Source: Rhodocyclales bacterium (GTDB lineage: Bacteria; Pseudomonadota; Gammaproteobacteria; Burkholderiales; Rhodocyclaceae). From it: a DNA stretch of 64,000 nucleotides. The notes below the pieces were generated by a model. That model worked only from the letters and a program-made list of their open reading frames with translations, was not told where the DNA came from and searched no databases. Positions 32,909-43,255 of this stretch are shown piece after piece. The stretch is from the NCBI GenBank assembly GCA_028292485.1, contig JAQGMG010000022.1, positions 1 through 64,000 on the forward strand, written 5' to 3'. Position 1 is the stretch's first letter, and each line of letters begins with the position of its first letter. Both the position numbers and the translations under genes were made by a program.

Positions 32909-33667
32909 ATGACAACACTCCGCATCTGCACCTACAACATCCACAAGGGCTTCTCGCAATTCAATCGCCGCATGGTGATTCACGAACTGCGCGAGCGGCT
33001 GCGGCACCTGGACCCCGACATCACCTTCCTGCAGGAAGTACAGGGCCTGCATCTGGGTCATGCAAGCCGGCTGGCCAACTGGCCGCGCGAACCGCAGCAT
33101 GAGTTCCTGGCGCATACACGCTGGACGGCGGCCTACGGCGGTAACGCCTCGTACGGCCATGGTCATCATGGCAATGCCATCCTGTCGCGCCTGCCCATCA
33201 TCAATGCCACCAATCATGATGTGACGCTGCACCGGCTCGAGTGCCGCGGTCTGCTGCATTGCGAACTGTCCCTGGCAGGCATCACGCAGCCCGTCCATGC
33301 CATATGCATTCATCTGTCGCTGACTGAACAACAGCGTCGCAGCCAGATGGACAGCCTGTCGGCGCTTGTCGAAAAGCATATTCCTCACGATGCCGGCCTG
33401 ATCATCGCGGGCGATTTCAACGACTGGCGCAATCGTGCCGAAGACGAGCTGGCTGAACGTCTCGGGCTGATCGAGGCCTTCACCGAGCACACGGGCCGCC
33501 CTGCGCGCAGCTATCCCAGCAAGCTGCCCATGCTGCGGCTGGATCGCATCTATCTGCGTGGCTTCACGGTTTCGCGCACCGACGTTCACTGGGGGCCTCC
33601 ATGGTCGCGCATCTCCGACCACGCTGCGCTGACCGCCGAGCTCGTGGCCACAGGAAACCGGGGGTGA
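32909..33667 (+). CDS. Endonuclease/exonuclease/phosphatase family protein (YbhP-like)
   Basis: A 252-residue EEP-fold phosphodiesterase. LRICTYNIHKGF holds the metal-site Asn, FLQEVQGL the Glu, IIAGDFNDWRN the Asp and Asn, and ISDHAALTAEL the terminal Asp-His. Start 32909 is chosen by family alignment; ATG 32885 lies in the terminator tail. Its stop is 7 bp before clsB. The same pair (ybhP-ybhO/clsB) occurs in enterobacteria, which suggests a linked role in phospholipid metabolism, but the substrate is unknown. Confidence 0.85.
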   Translation: MTTLRICTYNIHKGFSQFNRRMVIHELRERLRHLDPDITFLQEVQGLHLGHASRLANWPREPQHEFLAHTRWTAAYGGNASYGHGHHGNAILSRLPIINATNHDVTLHRLECRGLLHCELSLAGITQPVHAICIHLSLTEQQRRSQMDSLSALVEKHIPHDAGLIIAGDFNDWRNRAEDELAERLGLIEAFTEHTGRPARSYPSKLPMLRLDRIYLRGFTVSRTDVHWGPPWSRISDHAALTAELVATGNRG

Positions 33668-33674
33668 TGACACC

Positions 33675-34838
33675 GTGAGTCCCTTGCTGCCCGGCAATCA
33701 CATCACCCTGCTGCAGAACGGCACGGAGTTTTTTCCGGCACTGCTCAAGGCCGTTGCCGAAGCGCGGCAATCGGTGCATCTGGAAACCTACATCTTCGAA
33801 CCCGATGACACAGGTCGTCGCATCAGTGCGGCACTCAGTGCAGCCGCCCGGCGTGGCGTGCGCGTCCGCTTGGTAGTGGATGGCTTCGGCTCGCGCGATT
33901 TCATTGCACGTCTGCAGCCTGAGCTGACGGACGCGGGGGCGGAAGTACTTATCTTTCGCAAGGACCTGGGGCTGTTCGCATTGCAGCGGCGTCGCCTGCG
34001 CCGCATGCACCGCAAACTGACCGTGGTGGATGGTCAGATCGCCTTCGTTGGCGGAATCAACATCATTGACGACAGCAACACGCCGCATCAGATCCCGCCG
34101 CGCTTCGACTATGCAGTTCGCATTGAAGGTCCACTGGTAAATCCGGTGCAGACAGCGCAGGACGAACTTTGGCGGATCCTGTGTTGGGCCAGTTTTCATC
34201 GCCGTCAACGCCCCCCCGCAAAACTGCCCGCAGCAAGTCGCAGCGCGAAACCCGCGGGCGGAATTCGTGCCGCATTCGTGATGCGCGACAACCTGCGACA
34301 TCGCAACGATATTGAAAATGCATACCTGACAGCCATCGCCGGGGCGCGTCACGACATCATCATCGCCAACGCCTATTTCCTGCCTGGCCGACGCTTCCGC
34401 AGTGCGCTGCTCGATGCACGCGAGCGCGGTGTAGCCGTTACGCTGCTACTGCAAGGGCGCATCGAATACTGGTTGCTGCATCACGCCTGCCAGGCTGTCT
34501 ATCCGCACTTGTTGTCTGCAGGCGTACGCATCGTCGAATATCGCAAGAGTTTTCTGCACGCCAAGGTCGCCGTTGTCGACAAGGACTGGGCAACGGTTGG
34601 CTCGAGCAACATCGATCCATTCAGTCTCATGCTGGCGCGCGAGGCGAATGTCATTGTGCGCGACACCGGCTTCACGACGGAGTTGCGCGATAGTTTGCTT
34701 GCTGCCATGAATGACGGTGGCGTTACGCTGTCGGCAGACCATTGGCAAAAGCGGCCATGGCGATTGCGCCTGTTGAGCTGGGCCGCATTCGGCATCGTCA
34801 GAGTGCTGACCGGCAAACTGATCCGGCACGGCGAATAG
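33675..34838 (+). CDS. clsB: Cardiolipin synthase B (phospholipase D family)
   Basis: A 387-residue protein with two HKD motifs, HRKLTVVDGQIAFVGG (about 113-128) and HAKVAVVDKDWATVGSSN (about 295-312), and without the N-terminal membrane spans of ClsA, as in ClsB/YbhO. It condenses phosphatidylglycerol with another phospholipid to form cardiolipin at the inner membrane. The GTG start at 33675 follows the preceding stop by 7 bp; translation is probably coupled. It converges with gluQ, leaving only 9 bp between stops. Confidence 0.9.
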   Translation: MSPLLPGNHITLLQNGTEFFPALLKAVAEARQSVHLETYIFEPDDTGRRISAALSAAARRGVRVRLVVDGFGSRDFIARLQPELTDAGAEVLIFRKDLGLFALQRRRLRRMHRKLTVVDGQIAFVGGINIIDDSNTPHQIPPRFDYAVRIEGPLVNPVQTAQDELWRILCWASFHRRQRPPAKLPAASRSAKPAGGIRAAFVMRDNLRHRNDIENAYLTAIAGARHDIIIANAYFLPGRRFRSALLDARERGVAVTLLLQGRIEYWLLHHACQAVYPHLLSAGVRIVEYRKSFLHAKVAVVDKDWATVGSSNIDPFSLMLAREANVIVRDTGFTTELRDSLLAAMNDGGVTLSADHWQKRPWRLRLLSWAAFGIVRVLTGKLIRHGE

Positions 34839-34847
34839 CCACGAGCG

Positions 34848-35783
34848 CTACAAACCCGCATCCGTATCGACATGCTGTGCGCGGCGTGAAGGTACCCGCG
34901 CCAGCGACCAGTTTTCGCGCGCCCATTGCCACAGCACTGGAAGCGTCACCTGTTGCAAGGCGGCAGGCGGCTCTTGACCGAGAAACTGCAGCGCCTGCCA
35001 CAAGAACCATTCCGGCCGTTCGACATCCAGCGCGCGTGCCAGGGTTTGCTTGGACAGTTTCTCGCCCTGGGCATTGCTTGCGACGGGCAGGTGCGCATAG
35101 TGCGGAACAGTTTTGCCCAGCGCCTGCAGCAGCGCAATCTGACGTCCCGTCGAATCAAGCAGATCGGCGCCGCGCACAACATGTGTCACGCCTTGCGCAG
35201 CATCGTCGACCACCACGGCAAGCTGATAAGCAAACTGCCCATCGGCGCGTAGCAGTATGAAGTCACCCACATCGCGCGCCACGTCCTCGACCTGCTCGCC
35301 CTGTACCCCGTCAAGCCACGCAAGTTCGCCCGCCGGTGCGCAGAAGCGCCAGGCACGCGGCTCGCGGCCCGACGGCAAACCCGGGCGACAGGTACCGGGA
35401 TAGCGACGCGATCCGTCACGCGCCAGGAGCGAATCCGTCGAATCTGCCATCTCCTTGCGTGAGCAGGCGCACGGGAAAACCAGACCGTGGGCACGCAACG
35501 CCTCCAGCGCTTCCCGATAGAAATCGAGTCGCCCGCTCTGCGTCATGACGGGCCCATCCCACTCGAACCCGAAAGCACTCAGTTGACGCAGTATCTGTTC
35601 AGCGGCGCCGGCTACCGTGCGCGGCGCATCAACGTCTTCCATACGCAGCAGCCAGCGGCCACCGTGCGCATGCGCTTCCAGATATGACCCGACGGCGGCC
35701 ACCAGTGAACCGAAATGCAACCGGCCGGTAGGGGACGGTGCGAAGCGCCCGACATATCCAGATGAAAAACGGGTGGCCGTCAT
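34848..35783 (-). CDS. gluQ: Glutamyl-Q tRNA(Asp) synthetase
   Basis: A 311-residue truncated GluRS paralogue. GRFAPSPTGRLHFGSLVAA carries the HIGH-type motif, CAC...YPGTCR gives the zinc cysteines, and KLSKQ replaces KMSKS. The anticodon-binding domain of true GluRS is absent, as expected. It glutamylates the queuosine base of tRNA(Asp). It is transcribed divergently from the PAS-GGDEF gene at 35868. Confidence 0.95.
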   Translation of the reverse strand: MTATRFSSGYVGRFAPSPTGRLHFGSLVAAVGSYLEAHAHGGRWLLRMEDVDAPRTVAGAAEQILRQLSAFGFEWDGPVMTQSGRLDFYREALEALRAHGLVFPCACSRKEMADSTDSLLARDGSRRYPGTCRPGLPSGREPRAWRFCAPAGELAWLDGVQGEQVEDVARDVGDFILLRADGQFAYQLAVVVDDAAQGVTHVVRGADLLDSTGRQIALLQALGKTVPHYAHLPVASNAQGEKLSKQTLARALDVERPEWFLWQALQFLGQEPPAALQQVTLPVLWQWARENWSLARVPSRRAQHVDTDAGL

Positions 35784-35867
35784 CTGGCGAGAAAATTGCG
35801 AGGGACAATCATTGCAAAAGGTGTCCTGACGAACGTGTCTGGGTGGCGGGCGCTGAACGGCTATAAA

Positions 35868-37805
35868 ATGGGGCTCAAGTTAACACAGTCAGTCACGCGC
35901 AGCACGCACACTTCTTTCCCGGAACGGCCCATGGTTGCCCTTGGCGACGCACAATTCCTGCAGCCGCATGACATCGAACGCCAGCGGCTTCTGGCGGCGA
36001 GCATGCGCATCGGCATGATGGGCATGTTTGCCGCAACACCCCTGGGAGCGTATTGGCTGGTGCGGCTCGGCGAGCCGACATGGGCATGCATGTGGGCCAT
36101 TGCCACCTGCATATCTGCCCTGCTGAGCAAGCCGCTGGCCACCAGGATACTGCGGGCACGCGGTGAACAAGCCGCCGAAACGGCCGAGCGACTCTATGCC
36201 TCCAAGATGCTGCTGACAGGTGGCCTGTGGGGAGTGCTGGCGCTCTGGCAGAACGCCAGCGACCTAGACCTGCTGGCGCTTGGCATCCTGCAGTTCCTGA
36301 TCCTGATCGTCAGCTGCGTTTCCTTGTCCGCTTCGCGTCTCGCCTTTCCCATCCTGCTGTTTGCCGTCATCTCGCCCATTACCGTGCGCCTGATCGTCAC
36401 CCCGCCGCCGGCACTTCCCCTGGCTGCAGCGGGAATCGTCATCGCAGCGCTGGTACTGGCCGTTGCGCATCACATGTTGTACCGCACCGTGCGCCGCGTG
36501 ATTCTGCGCCGCCAGCAACGCGACCTGCTGGCGCGGGAGCAGGAAGCGCTGTTTCATGCCGCCTCCGAAGGCATTCTGCTCATCCGTGACGAGCAAGTAG
36601 CCAAATGCAACTGGCAGGGCGGCGCGATGCTGGGCACCAGCCCGGAAAAAATCATCGGCACCCGCATCGGACAGTGGCTACAGGAGGCCGCAAGCTGGCC
36701 GCACTACCTTGAGGATATGCATTCAACATTTTCACTGGGTGAGCGCTTCAGCTGTATCGCGCGCTTGCGCAAGCGCGACGGCGAACTCTTCTTCGCCGAG
36801 CTATCTGCCAACCCTATCGATGCGGAAAGCCTTGACGCCGGCATCGTGCTCGTCGCTACCGATATCTCCGTGCGGCTCGCCAACGAAGCCGCATTGCGCA
36901 GCAGCGAGCAACGCTTCCGCCGTTTGCTATCGCTGTCGTCCGACTGGTACTGGGAGCAGGACGCGGAATTCCGTTTTACCCAACTGCGTGGCACCCGCAT
37001 GGGTGACCCCTACAGTCCGCTTGAAGAAACACTCGGCAAGCATCGCTGGGAACTGGACATTCTCGGTGTCGAAGAAACGCGCTGGGCCGCGCATAAGGCA
37101 ACGCTTGAAGCACACCTTCCTTTCAGCGACTTCACCTATCAGCTGCGCACCTCGAAGGGCGACCTGCGCTGGCTATCGGTCACCGGCCATCCAGTGCATG
37201 ACGATGCCGGGCACTTCTGCGGCTACCACGGCATCAGCACCGACATTACGGAGAACGTGCGTCGCCAGGAACGCTACCACCACCTGGCGCACCACGACAC
37301 CCTCACCGGCCTGCCCAATCGCCGCCTCATGATCGACCGGCTCGATCAGGCCACCGCGCTGGCCAAACGCAATCTGCATCGCGTTGCCGTGATGCTGCTC
37401 GATCTCGACAACTTCAAGATCATCAACGACACCGACGGACACTCTGCGGGCGACCGCGTACTCATCACCGTCGCCGAGCGCCTGAGATCCCTGATCCGCG
37501 AGACCGATACCTTGTCGCGCCTTGGCGGTGACGAGTTCGTCATTCTCCTGCCCGTCATCGAAACCATCGACGATGCCGAACAGGTTGCCAACAAGATCAC
37601 CAGCACCCTCACCCAGCCGCTCGAAATCGATGACCGTCGCTACCTGCTCGGCGTGAGTATCGGCATCGCGGTCTACCCAGACCACACCGCGTCGCCCGAC
37701 AAGCTGCTCTCACTCGCCGACGCTGCGATGTACCAGGCGAAGCAGGCAGGCGGCAATCAATACCGCCTGGCACAGCTCAATGATCAGGGGCAATTGCCAC
37801 TCTGA
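35868..37805 (+). CDS. Membrane diguanylate cyclase with PAS domains
   Basis: A protein of about 645 residues. The N-terminal half has a cluster of about six membrane spans (roughly 45-220, MASE-like), then two PAS-type domains (about 240-350 and 355-480), the second ending GYHGISTDITENVRRQERY. A full GGDEF domain follows (about 490-640) with SRLGGDEF and an RxxD inhibitory site (RETD) 5 residues before it. No EAL domain is present. The start is uncertain: 35868 (chosen) or 35931, both with weak ribosome sites. It should be an active, product-inhibited c-di-GMP synthase sensing an intramembrane or cytosolic cue. Confidence 0.88.
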   Translation: MGLKLTQSVTRSTHTSFPERPMVALGDAQFLQPHDIERQRLLAASMRIGMMGMFAATPLGAYWLVRLGEPTWACMWAIATCISALLSKPLATRILRARGEQAAETAERLYASKMLLTGGLWGVLALWQNASDLDLLALGILQFLILIVSCVSLSASRLAFPILLFAVISPITVRLIVTPPPALPLAAAGIVIAALVLAVAHHMLYRTVRRVILRRQQRDLLAREQEALFHAASEGILLIRDEQVAKCNWQGGAMLGTSPEKIIGTRIGQWLQEAASWPHYLEDMHSTFSLGERFSCIARLRKRDGELFFAELSANPIDAESLDAGIVLVATDISVRLANEAALRSSEQRFRRLLSLSSDWYWEQDAEFRFTQLRGTRMGDPYSPLEETLGKHRWELDILGVEETRWAAHKATLEAHLPFSDFTYQLRTSKGDLRWLSVTGHPVHDDAGHFCGYHGISTDITENVRRQERYHHLAHHDTLTGLPNRRLMIDRLDQATALAKRNLHRVAVMLLDLDNFKIINDTDGHSAGDRVLITVAERLRSLIRETDTLSRLGGDEFVILLPVIETIDDAEQVANKITSTLTQPLEIDDRRYLLGVSIGIAVYPDHTASPDKLLSLADAAMYQAKQAGGNQYRLAQLNDQGQLPL

Positions 37806-37985
37806 TTGCGAGGACTGATGCAAGCAGCATCCGGCATGCAATCACGACGTTTCGCATCTCGCGAAGCGCTGAGCGGTTTTCCAGCTGAAGGCCGCCATGA
37901 TGATCGTTCGGCATGCTGCGGCACCGCAACCTGGCCAGAACTTCCGGGCAGCGGCCTCGACGTATTGGCCACGCCCACCCTTTGA

Positions 37986-38657
37986 TCAACGTCTCATTTC
38001 CGCCGCGAGTCCGATACCCGGAGAAAAGATGTAAGTACGGTGGTCAAGTACTTCACCACTGACCGCGTCAGAAAACTTCCATTCGAAACGCAAGCTGTGC
38101 GGAGTGCCGCTATATTCGTAGTCGAGCTCTTCGATGACAATCAGCGAACGACGCTTCACTTCAACCGTTGCACCGTCCCGTGTCGTGCGGCACGTGTAGT
38201 CGAATGTCCGCGACTCACCCTGTCTCCAGACACCGAGCGGGTATTTGCCTTCGCCGTCGCAGACGATGCCGCCGAAGCGCGAATCGTAGACGCGGCCCAC
38301 TGCCGATCCATCGGCACGCGGCATCATTTTCTGGTCGACAACACCTTCGCGACGATTTGAGCGATGGCGGTCATAAGCCACGATGTTCTCGTTCGAATAC
38401 GGGTTTCGCCACGCGCCCGGCCCCGACCACTGGGTGCCTTCCGCATCGGTTCCGCTGGCGATTGGCATATCAATGCGACGGCTACCATCCCACATGGCCG
38501 GCACGACCAATTGCATCGGGATGAAACGGGTTCCTGAAGATTTATCCGCCGCCTGATCCCAGATCGATTGCGGGCCGACCGTCGCGGTCGGCCATGTCGC
38601 AGCCGATATGCTTGAAGTGACTACAAGGAGGAGTGCACCAACGAACGTCGATTTCAT
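37986..38657 (-). CDS. Secreted protein of unknown function
   Basis: A 223-residue protein. A clear signal peptide (KSTFVGALLLVVTSSISAA) starts at ATG 38657, which has AGGGGG upstream. The mature part has a lone Cys pair (GIVCDGEG and YTCRTT), many Arg/Asp/Trp residues and a C-terminal strand-rich section (LRFEWKFSD, HRTYIFSPGIG). I recognise no family. It stands alone between the GGDEF gene and ychF, so context gives no clue. Confidence 0.65.
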   Translation of the reverse strand: MKSTFVGALLLVVTSSISAATWPTATVGPQSIWDQAADKSSGTRFIPMQLVVPAMWDGSRRIDMPIASGTDAEGTQWSGPGAWRNPYSNENIVAYDRHRSNRREGVVDQKMMPRADGSAVGRVYDSRFGGIVCDGEGKYPLGVWRQGESRTFDYTCRTTRDGATVEVKRRSLIVIEELDYEYSGTPHSLRFEWKFSDAVSGEVLDHRTYIFSPGIGLAAEMRR

Positions 38658-38761
38658 ATGAGCCCCCTGCTCGATCAAGACGGCGTTGCAGCTGAGACAA
38701 GGCCTCTTTTTTTCGAGAATGCGTAGTGGAAGTATTCGACGCGCGTTGGTCTATCGAAATA

Positions 38762-39853
38762 CTAGACGTTGAACAGGAAATTCATGACATCGCCATCCTT
38801 GACGACATACTCCTTGCCTTCGGCACGCACCTTGCCCGCTTCCTTGGCGCCCTGCTCGCCACCGAAGGCGATGAAATCGTCATAGGCAATGGTTTGTGCG
38901 CGGATGTAGCCACGTTCGAAGTCTGTGTGAATCACGCCAGCGGCCTGCGGGCCGGTATCGCCCTTGTGGATCGTCCATGCACGCACTTCCTTCACACCGG
39001 CAGTGAAGTAGGTTTGCAAACCCAACAGGTCATAACCGGCGCGGATCAGGCGATTCAGACCGGGCTCGTCGAGACCGAGATCTGCGAGAAAGGCTTTCTT
39101 GTCTTCGTCATCGAGATCGGCCAGTTCGGCTTCGATTTTCGCGCATACCGCAACGACCGGCGCGCCTTCCTTGTCGGCGTGGGCACGCAGACGATCAAGA
39201 TGCGGGTTGTTCTGGAAGCCGTCCTCGAGCACATTGCCGACGTACATCGCGGGTTTGATGGTCATCAGACATAGTGGCTTGAGCAGCAGCTTTTCGTCGT
39301 CGGACAAGCCGAAGGTGCGCGCGGGCTGGCCTTCGTTGAGATGCGGCAACAGGCGTTCGAGTATCGCGACCAGTTTCTGCGCATCCTTGTCACCCGAACG
39401 TCCTTTCTTGCTCTCGCGATGTACGGCCTTTTCAACGGCCGCCATGTCGGCCAGCGCCAGTTCGGTCAGGATGGTTTCGATGTCAGCGATCGGATCGACA
39501 CGACCCGAGACGTGTATGACATTTTCATCGTCGAAGCAACGCACGACGTTGAGGATGGCATCGGTCTCGCGGATATTGGCAAGGAACTGGTTGCCCAGGC
39601 CTTCGCCCTTCGACGCGCCGGCAACGAGGCCGGCGATGTCAACGAACTCGACGATGGCATGCTGCACCTTCTGTGGCTTGACGATTTTCGCCAGCGCATC
39701 GAGGCGCGGGTCCGGCACTTCGACGATGCCGACATTGGGCTCGATAGTGCAGAAAGGGTAGTTTTCTGCCGCGATACCCGCCTTGGTCAGTGCATTGAAG
39801 AGGGTCGATTTGCCAACGTTGGGCAGTCCGACAATGCCGCATTTGAGACTCAT
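38762..39853 (-). CDS. ychF: Redox-regulated ATPase YchF (Obg family)
   Basis: A 363-residue P-loop protein. [15 protein letters not shown] (about 8-22), [31 protein letters not shown] and the C-terminal TGS-like domain with [15 protein letters not shown] and [11 protein letters not shown] are all YchF hallmarks. It prefers ATP and is linked to ribosomes and oxidative stress. Its ATG overlaps the pth stop (ATGA), and prs-rplY-pth-ychF form one block. Confidence 0.97.
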   Translation of the reverse strand: MSLKCGIVGLPNVGKSTLFNALTKAGIAAENYPFCTIEPNVGIVEVPDPRLDALAKIVKPQKVQHAIVEFVDIAGLVAGASKGEGLGNQFLANIRETDAILNVVRCFDDENVIHVSGRVDPIADIETILTELALADMAAVEKAVHRESKKGRSGDKDAQKLVAILERLLPHLNEGQPARTFGLSDDEKLLLKPLCLMTIKPAMYVGNVLEDGFQNNPHLDRLRAHADKEGAPVVAVCAKIEAELADLDDEDKKAFLADLGLDEPGLNRLIRAGYDLLGLQTYFTAGVKEVRAWTIHKGDTGPQAAGVIHTDFERGYIRAQTIAYDDFIAFGGEQGAKEAGKVRAEGKEYVVKDGDVMNFLFNV

Positions 39854-40482
39854 GATGCTTTCCCGGGGTTCGGCGCCGCAGGGCGCGCGTTGATGATTTG
39901 GCTTGCCGCGTTCCAGTCGGCAGTGACGATCTTGGGCCAGGCGCTCAAGGCCCGCTCGATGGCGTCGTCGATCTCGACCTGTTCTTCACGACGCGCACGA
40001 TTCAGCACGTAGTTTGCCACCTGGTTCTTGTCGCCAGGATGACCGATGCCGATGCGCAACCGCCAGTAGTCCTGCGTCGACAGTCGCGCAGTGATGTCCT
40101 TGAGGCCGTTATGGCCGCCCAGACCGCCGCCATACTTGAGGCGCAGCTGGCCGGGAGGAATGTCGAGCTCATCATGCACAACGAGTATTTCATTGGGCAG
40201 GATGCGATAGAAATGCGCCAGCGCGAGCACAGACTGCCCGGACCGATTCATGAAGGTCTGCGGCAGAAGCAACCACACATTGGCGTCACGCGAGCGACCG
40301 GCATAGCCGTGAAAGCGCGCTTCGTGATTCAGTGCCACACCGAGATTGTGTGCCAGGCGCTCACAAAACCAAAACCCGGCGTTATGCCGGGTTTCGGTGT
40401 ATTCGGCCCCGGGGTTACCGAGGCCGACAATCAGCTTGGGAGCTGGCTGCAAAGGCACTGAGACGTTGTTACTGACAATCAC
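39850..40482 (-). CDS. pth: Peptidyl-tRNA hydrolase
   Basis: A 210-residue Pth. [23 protein letters not shown] (about 18-40) contains the catalytic His, MNRSGQSV and [11 protein letters not shown] the substrate-binding Asn and Asp, and [13 protein letters not shown] follows. It releases peptides from dropped-off peptidyl-tRNA. The GTG start at 40482 overlaps the rplY stop (GTGA), giving about 15 residues more than usual at the N-terminus. Confidence 0.96.
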   Translation of the reverse strand: MIVSNNVSVPLQPAPKLIVGLGNPGAEYTETRHNAGFWFCERLAHNLGVALNHEARFHGYAGRSRDANVWLLLPQTFMNRSGQSVLALAHFYRILPNEILVVHDELDIPPGQLRLKYGGGLGGHNGLKDITARLSTQDYWRLRIGIGHPGDKNQVANYVLNRARREEQVEIDDAIERALSAWPKIVTADWNAASQIINARPAAPNPGKAS

Positions 40483-41096
40483 GCGGCCGGAGCAGCGGCC
40501 TCGCCTTCGGCAGCATCGTCACTACCGCCGCCGCGAACTTGCAGCACGGTTGCAACGACCGGGTCGTTTTCGCCATGATGTACGACCTCGACACCTTCAG
40601 GCAGCTTGAGCTGCGAGACGTGCATGGAGTGGCCAAGGGCCAGTTCCTTGAGGTCGACTTCGATGAACTCTGGCAGCTGGCTTGGCAGGCAGGTGATATC
40701 CAGTTCGGTCAGCACGTGCGAAACGATACCGCCTTCGAGCTTCACGCCCGGGCTCAGTTCTGCGTTCAGGAAGTGCAGTGGCACCTTGATGTGCAGTTTT
40801 TGCGAAGCATCGACACGCTGGAAATCCAGGTGCAGGACGATCTGGCGGAACGGGTGCCATTGCGTAGCACGCAGGATCACGTTTTCCTTGCTGCCTTCCA
40901 CGTCGGCAGTCACCACCGAAGCGTGAAACTTTTCGTTGCGCAGCAGATGGAACAGCTCGTTATGGTCGAAGCTGACGTTGACGACTTCCTTGTTACCGCC
41001 GTAGATGATGCCCGGGATAACGCCAGCGCGACGAAGGCGGCGGCTCGCACCCGTACCTTGTTCCACGCGCTTGGTAGCGGCGAATGTAAATTGCAT
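40479..41096 (-). CDS. rplY: 50S ribosomal protein L25 (CTC form)
   Basis: A 205-residue long-form L25: an N-terminal 5S-rRNA-binding domain ([16 protein letters not shown]) and the C-terminal TL5/CTC domain ending in an Ala/Glu tail. Start 41096 follows TGGAG; an upstream in-frame ATG (41165) lies in the prs terminator. L25 binds 5S rRNA in the large subunit. It overlaps pth by 4 bp. Confidence 0.96.
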   Translation of the reverse strand: MQFTFAATKRVEQGTGASRRLRRAGVIPGIIYGGNKEVVNVSFDHNELFHLLRNEKFHASVVTADVEGSKENVILRATQWHPFRQIVLHLDFQRVDASQKLHIKVPLHFLNAELSPGVKLEGGIVSHVLTELDITCLPSQLPEFIEVDLKELALGHSMHVSQLKLPEGVEVVHHGENDPVVATVLQVRGGGSDDAAEGEAAAPAA

Positions 41097-41140
41097 ATTA
41101 ATCTCCAGATAACGGCGACACCCGCGACCAGATGCCACCA

Positions 41141-41170
41141 AACAAAAGGGCTCTGCCGACGGCAAGGCCC
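41141..41170 (-). terminator. Hairpin terminator between prs and rplY
   Basis: On the minus strand GGGCCTTGCCG and CGGCAGAGCCC pair imperfectly, followed by TTTTGTT. It lies 17 bp after the prs stop. Partial read-through to rplY is likely, since the order is conserved. Confidence 0.65.
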
Positions 41171-41186
41171 AGCTTCTTTTCTCCGC

Positions 41187-42143
41187 TTACTCTTCCGAGA
41201 ACAGCGAAGAAACAGATTCTTCATTGCTGATGCGCAACATGGTGTCGGCCATCAGCGAACCAATCGACACCTGCTTGATCTTGCCCGTCGCCTTGGCGTC
41301 TTCGCGCAAGGGAATCGTATCGGTCACGACCAGCTGATCCAGGTCCGAATCAACGATGCGACCAATGGCAGCACCCGATAGCACCGCATGGGTGATATAG
41401 GCAACGACGCGTTTCGCGCCTTGTTCCTTCAATGCCTGCGCAGCCTTGCACAGCGTGCCGGCGGTATCAACGATGTCATCGACGATCACACAGGTACGGC
41501 CCTGCACATCACCGATGATGTTCATCACTTCCGACACATTGGCTTTCGGACGACGCTTGTCGATGATCGCCAGATCCGTTTCCAGTTGCTTGGCGACGGC
41601 GCGCGCTCGCACCACACCGCCCACGTCGGGCGACACTACAAGCAGGTCATCGCCATGTTCGCTCTTGCGCAAGTGATCAAGCAACAGCGGTGTCGCGTAG
41701 ATATTGTCGACAGGGATATCGAAGAAACCCTGGATCTGGTCGGCATGCAGATCGACTGTCAGCAAACGCTGCACGCCTACCGCCTGCAACATATTGGCGA
41801 CGACCTTGGCCGTGATAGGCACACGCGCAGAACGTGGGCGACGATCCTGGCGGGCATAGCCCAGATACGGAATTGCCGCAGTGATGCGTCCGGCCGATGC
41901 ACGCTTGAGCGCATCGACCATGATCATCAGTTCCATCAAATTGTCATTGGTTGGCTGGCAGGTCGGCTGGAGCACGAACACGTCTTTACCGCGGACGTTT
42001 TCGAGAATCTCGACATTGACCTCGCCATCGGAGAAACGGCCGACGGTTGCTGCACCGATGGACATTCCCAGTCGCTTGACCACATCGGCCGCCAACTTCG
42101 GATTGGCATTGCCGGAAAACACCATCAAGCTGCCGTAAGCCAT
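41187..42143 (-). CDS. prs: Ribose-phosphate pyrophosphokinase
   Basis: A 318-residue PRPP synthase. Start 42143 gives the normal N-terminus ([13 protein letters not shown]) and has GAGG upstream. Flexible-loop and catalytic regions are clear: [56 protein letters not shown] and the PRPP loop [13 protein letters not shown]. It makes PRPP from ribose-5-phosphate and ATP. It is preceded by tRNA-Gln on the same strand. Confidence 0.97.
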   Translation of the reverse strand: MAYGSLMVFSGNANPKLAADVVKRLGMSIGAATVGRFSDGEVNVEILENVRGKDVFVLQPTCQPTNDNLMELMIMVDALKRASAGRITAAIPYLGYARQDRRPRSARVPITAKVVANMLQAVGVQRLLTVDLHADQIQGFFDIPVDNIYATPLLLDHLRKSEHGDDLLVVSPDVGGVVRARAVAKQLETDLAIIDKRRPKANVSEVMNIIGDVQGRTCVIVDDIVDTAGTLCKAAQALKEQGAKRVVAYITHAVLSGAAIGRIVDSDLDQLVVTDTIPLREDAKATGKIKQVSIGSLMADTMLRISNEESVSSLFSEE

Positions 42144-42188
42144 TTCAAACCTCATGACAAATGATTTGTCAGACACTGTAAAGCATAA

Positions 42189-42217
42189 GGGCAGGCCGCT
42201 TTCTACACGGCCTGCCC
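42189..42217 (-). terminator. Hairpin after tRNA-Gln
   Basis: GGGCAGGCCG pairs perfectly with CGGCCTGCCC around a 9-nt loop, just after the tRNA and 46 bp before prs. The T-run on the minus strand is weak (TTATGCTT), so it may be a processing or attenuation structure as much as a terminator. Confidence 0.6.
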
Positions 42218-42224
42218 GATCATC

Positions 42225-42301
42225 TGGCTGGGGAAGAAGGATTCGAACCTTCGAATGCCGGAATCAAAATCCGGTGCCTTGACCAGCTTGGCGACTCCCC
42301 A
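42225..42301 (-). tRNA. tRNA-Gln (anticodon TTG)
   Basis: A 77-nt tRNA on the minus strand with encoded CCA. The acceptor arm is TGGGGAG with the matching 3' strand CTTCCCCA, the anticodon loop centres on TTG, and the T-arm GTTCGAATC is canonical. UUG reads CAA (Gln). Placement between ispE and prs is common in proteobacteria. Confidence 0.95.
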
Positions 42302-42340
42302 AAACTCTCTTCTCCCCTGCCGCGGAGTTTCAGCCCCGAC

Positions 42341-43255
42341 TCAGTCTGAAACCCACTCATGCAGAGGATGTAAATCCATCGAAGCGGCACACCAAACCCG
42401 CCACTCCGTATTCAATTCTTCAACCACTTTCTCCGCTTGGGCCTGCCCTGTACAAGGCAGAAACACACATGCTCCCGAGCCGCTCATCCGCGGCGCCACG
42501 CCCGGAGAACCAAAGGGCGCAAGAGCATCCAGGGCTTTTTGCACTTCCGGATAAAGGCGGCACGCTACCGGTTGCAGGTCATTGCGTGTGTGCTGTTGAA
42601 GCCACTTCTGCACATCCGCCTGCAATCCCCCGCCAACTGGAGAGGCCGAGATTATGACGGCTTCAGTGTCACGCGTCAAACCCTCATCGCGAAAAATCTG
42701 TGGCGTCGGTACCGCCACGGATGGCTCAACGACTACGTACCAGGCGGGTGGCAGATCCAGCGGCGTCAGCTCCTCGCCGACACCCTCTGCCAGGGCGGTG
42801 CGCCCATAAATGAAAAACGGCACATCGGCGCCGAGCGACAGTGCCCATGTCTGCAAGACTGAACGCGGCAAACCAAGCTGCCACAAGCTGTTCAGCGCCA
42901 CCAGCGTTGTCGCCGCATCGGAGCTGCCACCGCCAAGACCTCCTCCCATGGGCAGGCGCTTGTCGACACGAATATCCGCGCCAAGAATACAGCCCGTGTG
43001 CTCTTGCAGCAGTCGTGCGGCGCGTACCACAAGGTCCTGATCCGGCGCCACACCGGGCACATCATTGACGCGCCGAATTTCGGCATCGATACGCACACGG
43101 AAATGCAGCACATCGCCATGGTCAAGCATGCGAAAAGCCGTTTGCAGCGTGTGGTATCCGTCAGGGCGGCGGCCGGTGACATGCAGGAAAAGATTGATCT
43201 TGGCGGGTGCTGGGCAGCTGATGAATCCCGCTTCGTCAGCGTTCAAACCGCCCAT
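42341..43255 (-). CDS. ispE: 4-diphosphocytidyl-2-C-methyl-D-erythritol kinase
   Basis: A 304-residue GHMP kinase. CPAPAKINLFLHVTGRRPDG (about 14-33), the ATP loop LPMGGGLGGGSSDAA (about 101-115) and the C-terminal MSGSGACVF are diagnostic. It phosphorylates CDP-ME in the MEP pathway. Its start overlaps the lolB end by 13 bp, as in many betaproteobacteria. Confidence 0.96.
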   Translation of the reverse strand: MGGLNADEAGFISCPAPAKINLFLHVTGRRPDGYHTLQTAFRMLDHGDVLHFRVRIDAEIRRVNDVPGVAPDQDLVVRAARLLQEHTGCILGADIRVDKRLPMGGGLGGGSSDAATTLVALNSLWQLGLPRSVLQTWALSLGADVPFFIYGRTALAEGVGEELTPLDLPPAWYVVVEPSVAVPTPQIFRDEGLTRDTEAVIISASPVGGGLQADVQKWLQQHTRNDLQPVACRLYPEVQKALDALAPFGSPGVAPRMSGSGACVFLPCTGQAQAEKVVEELNTEWRVWCAASMDLHPLHEWVSD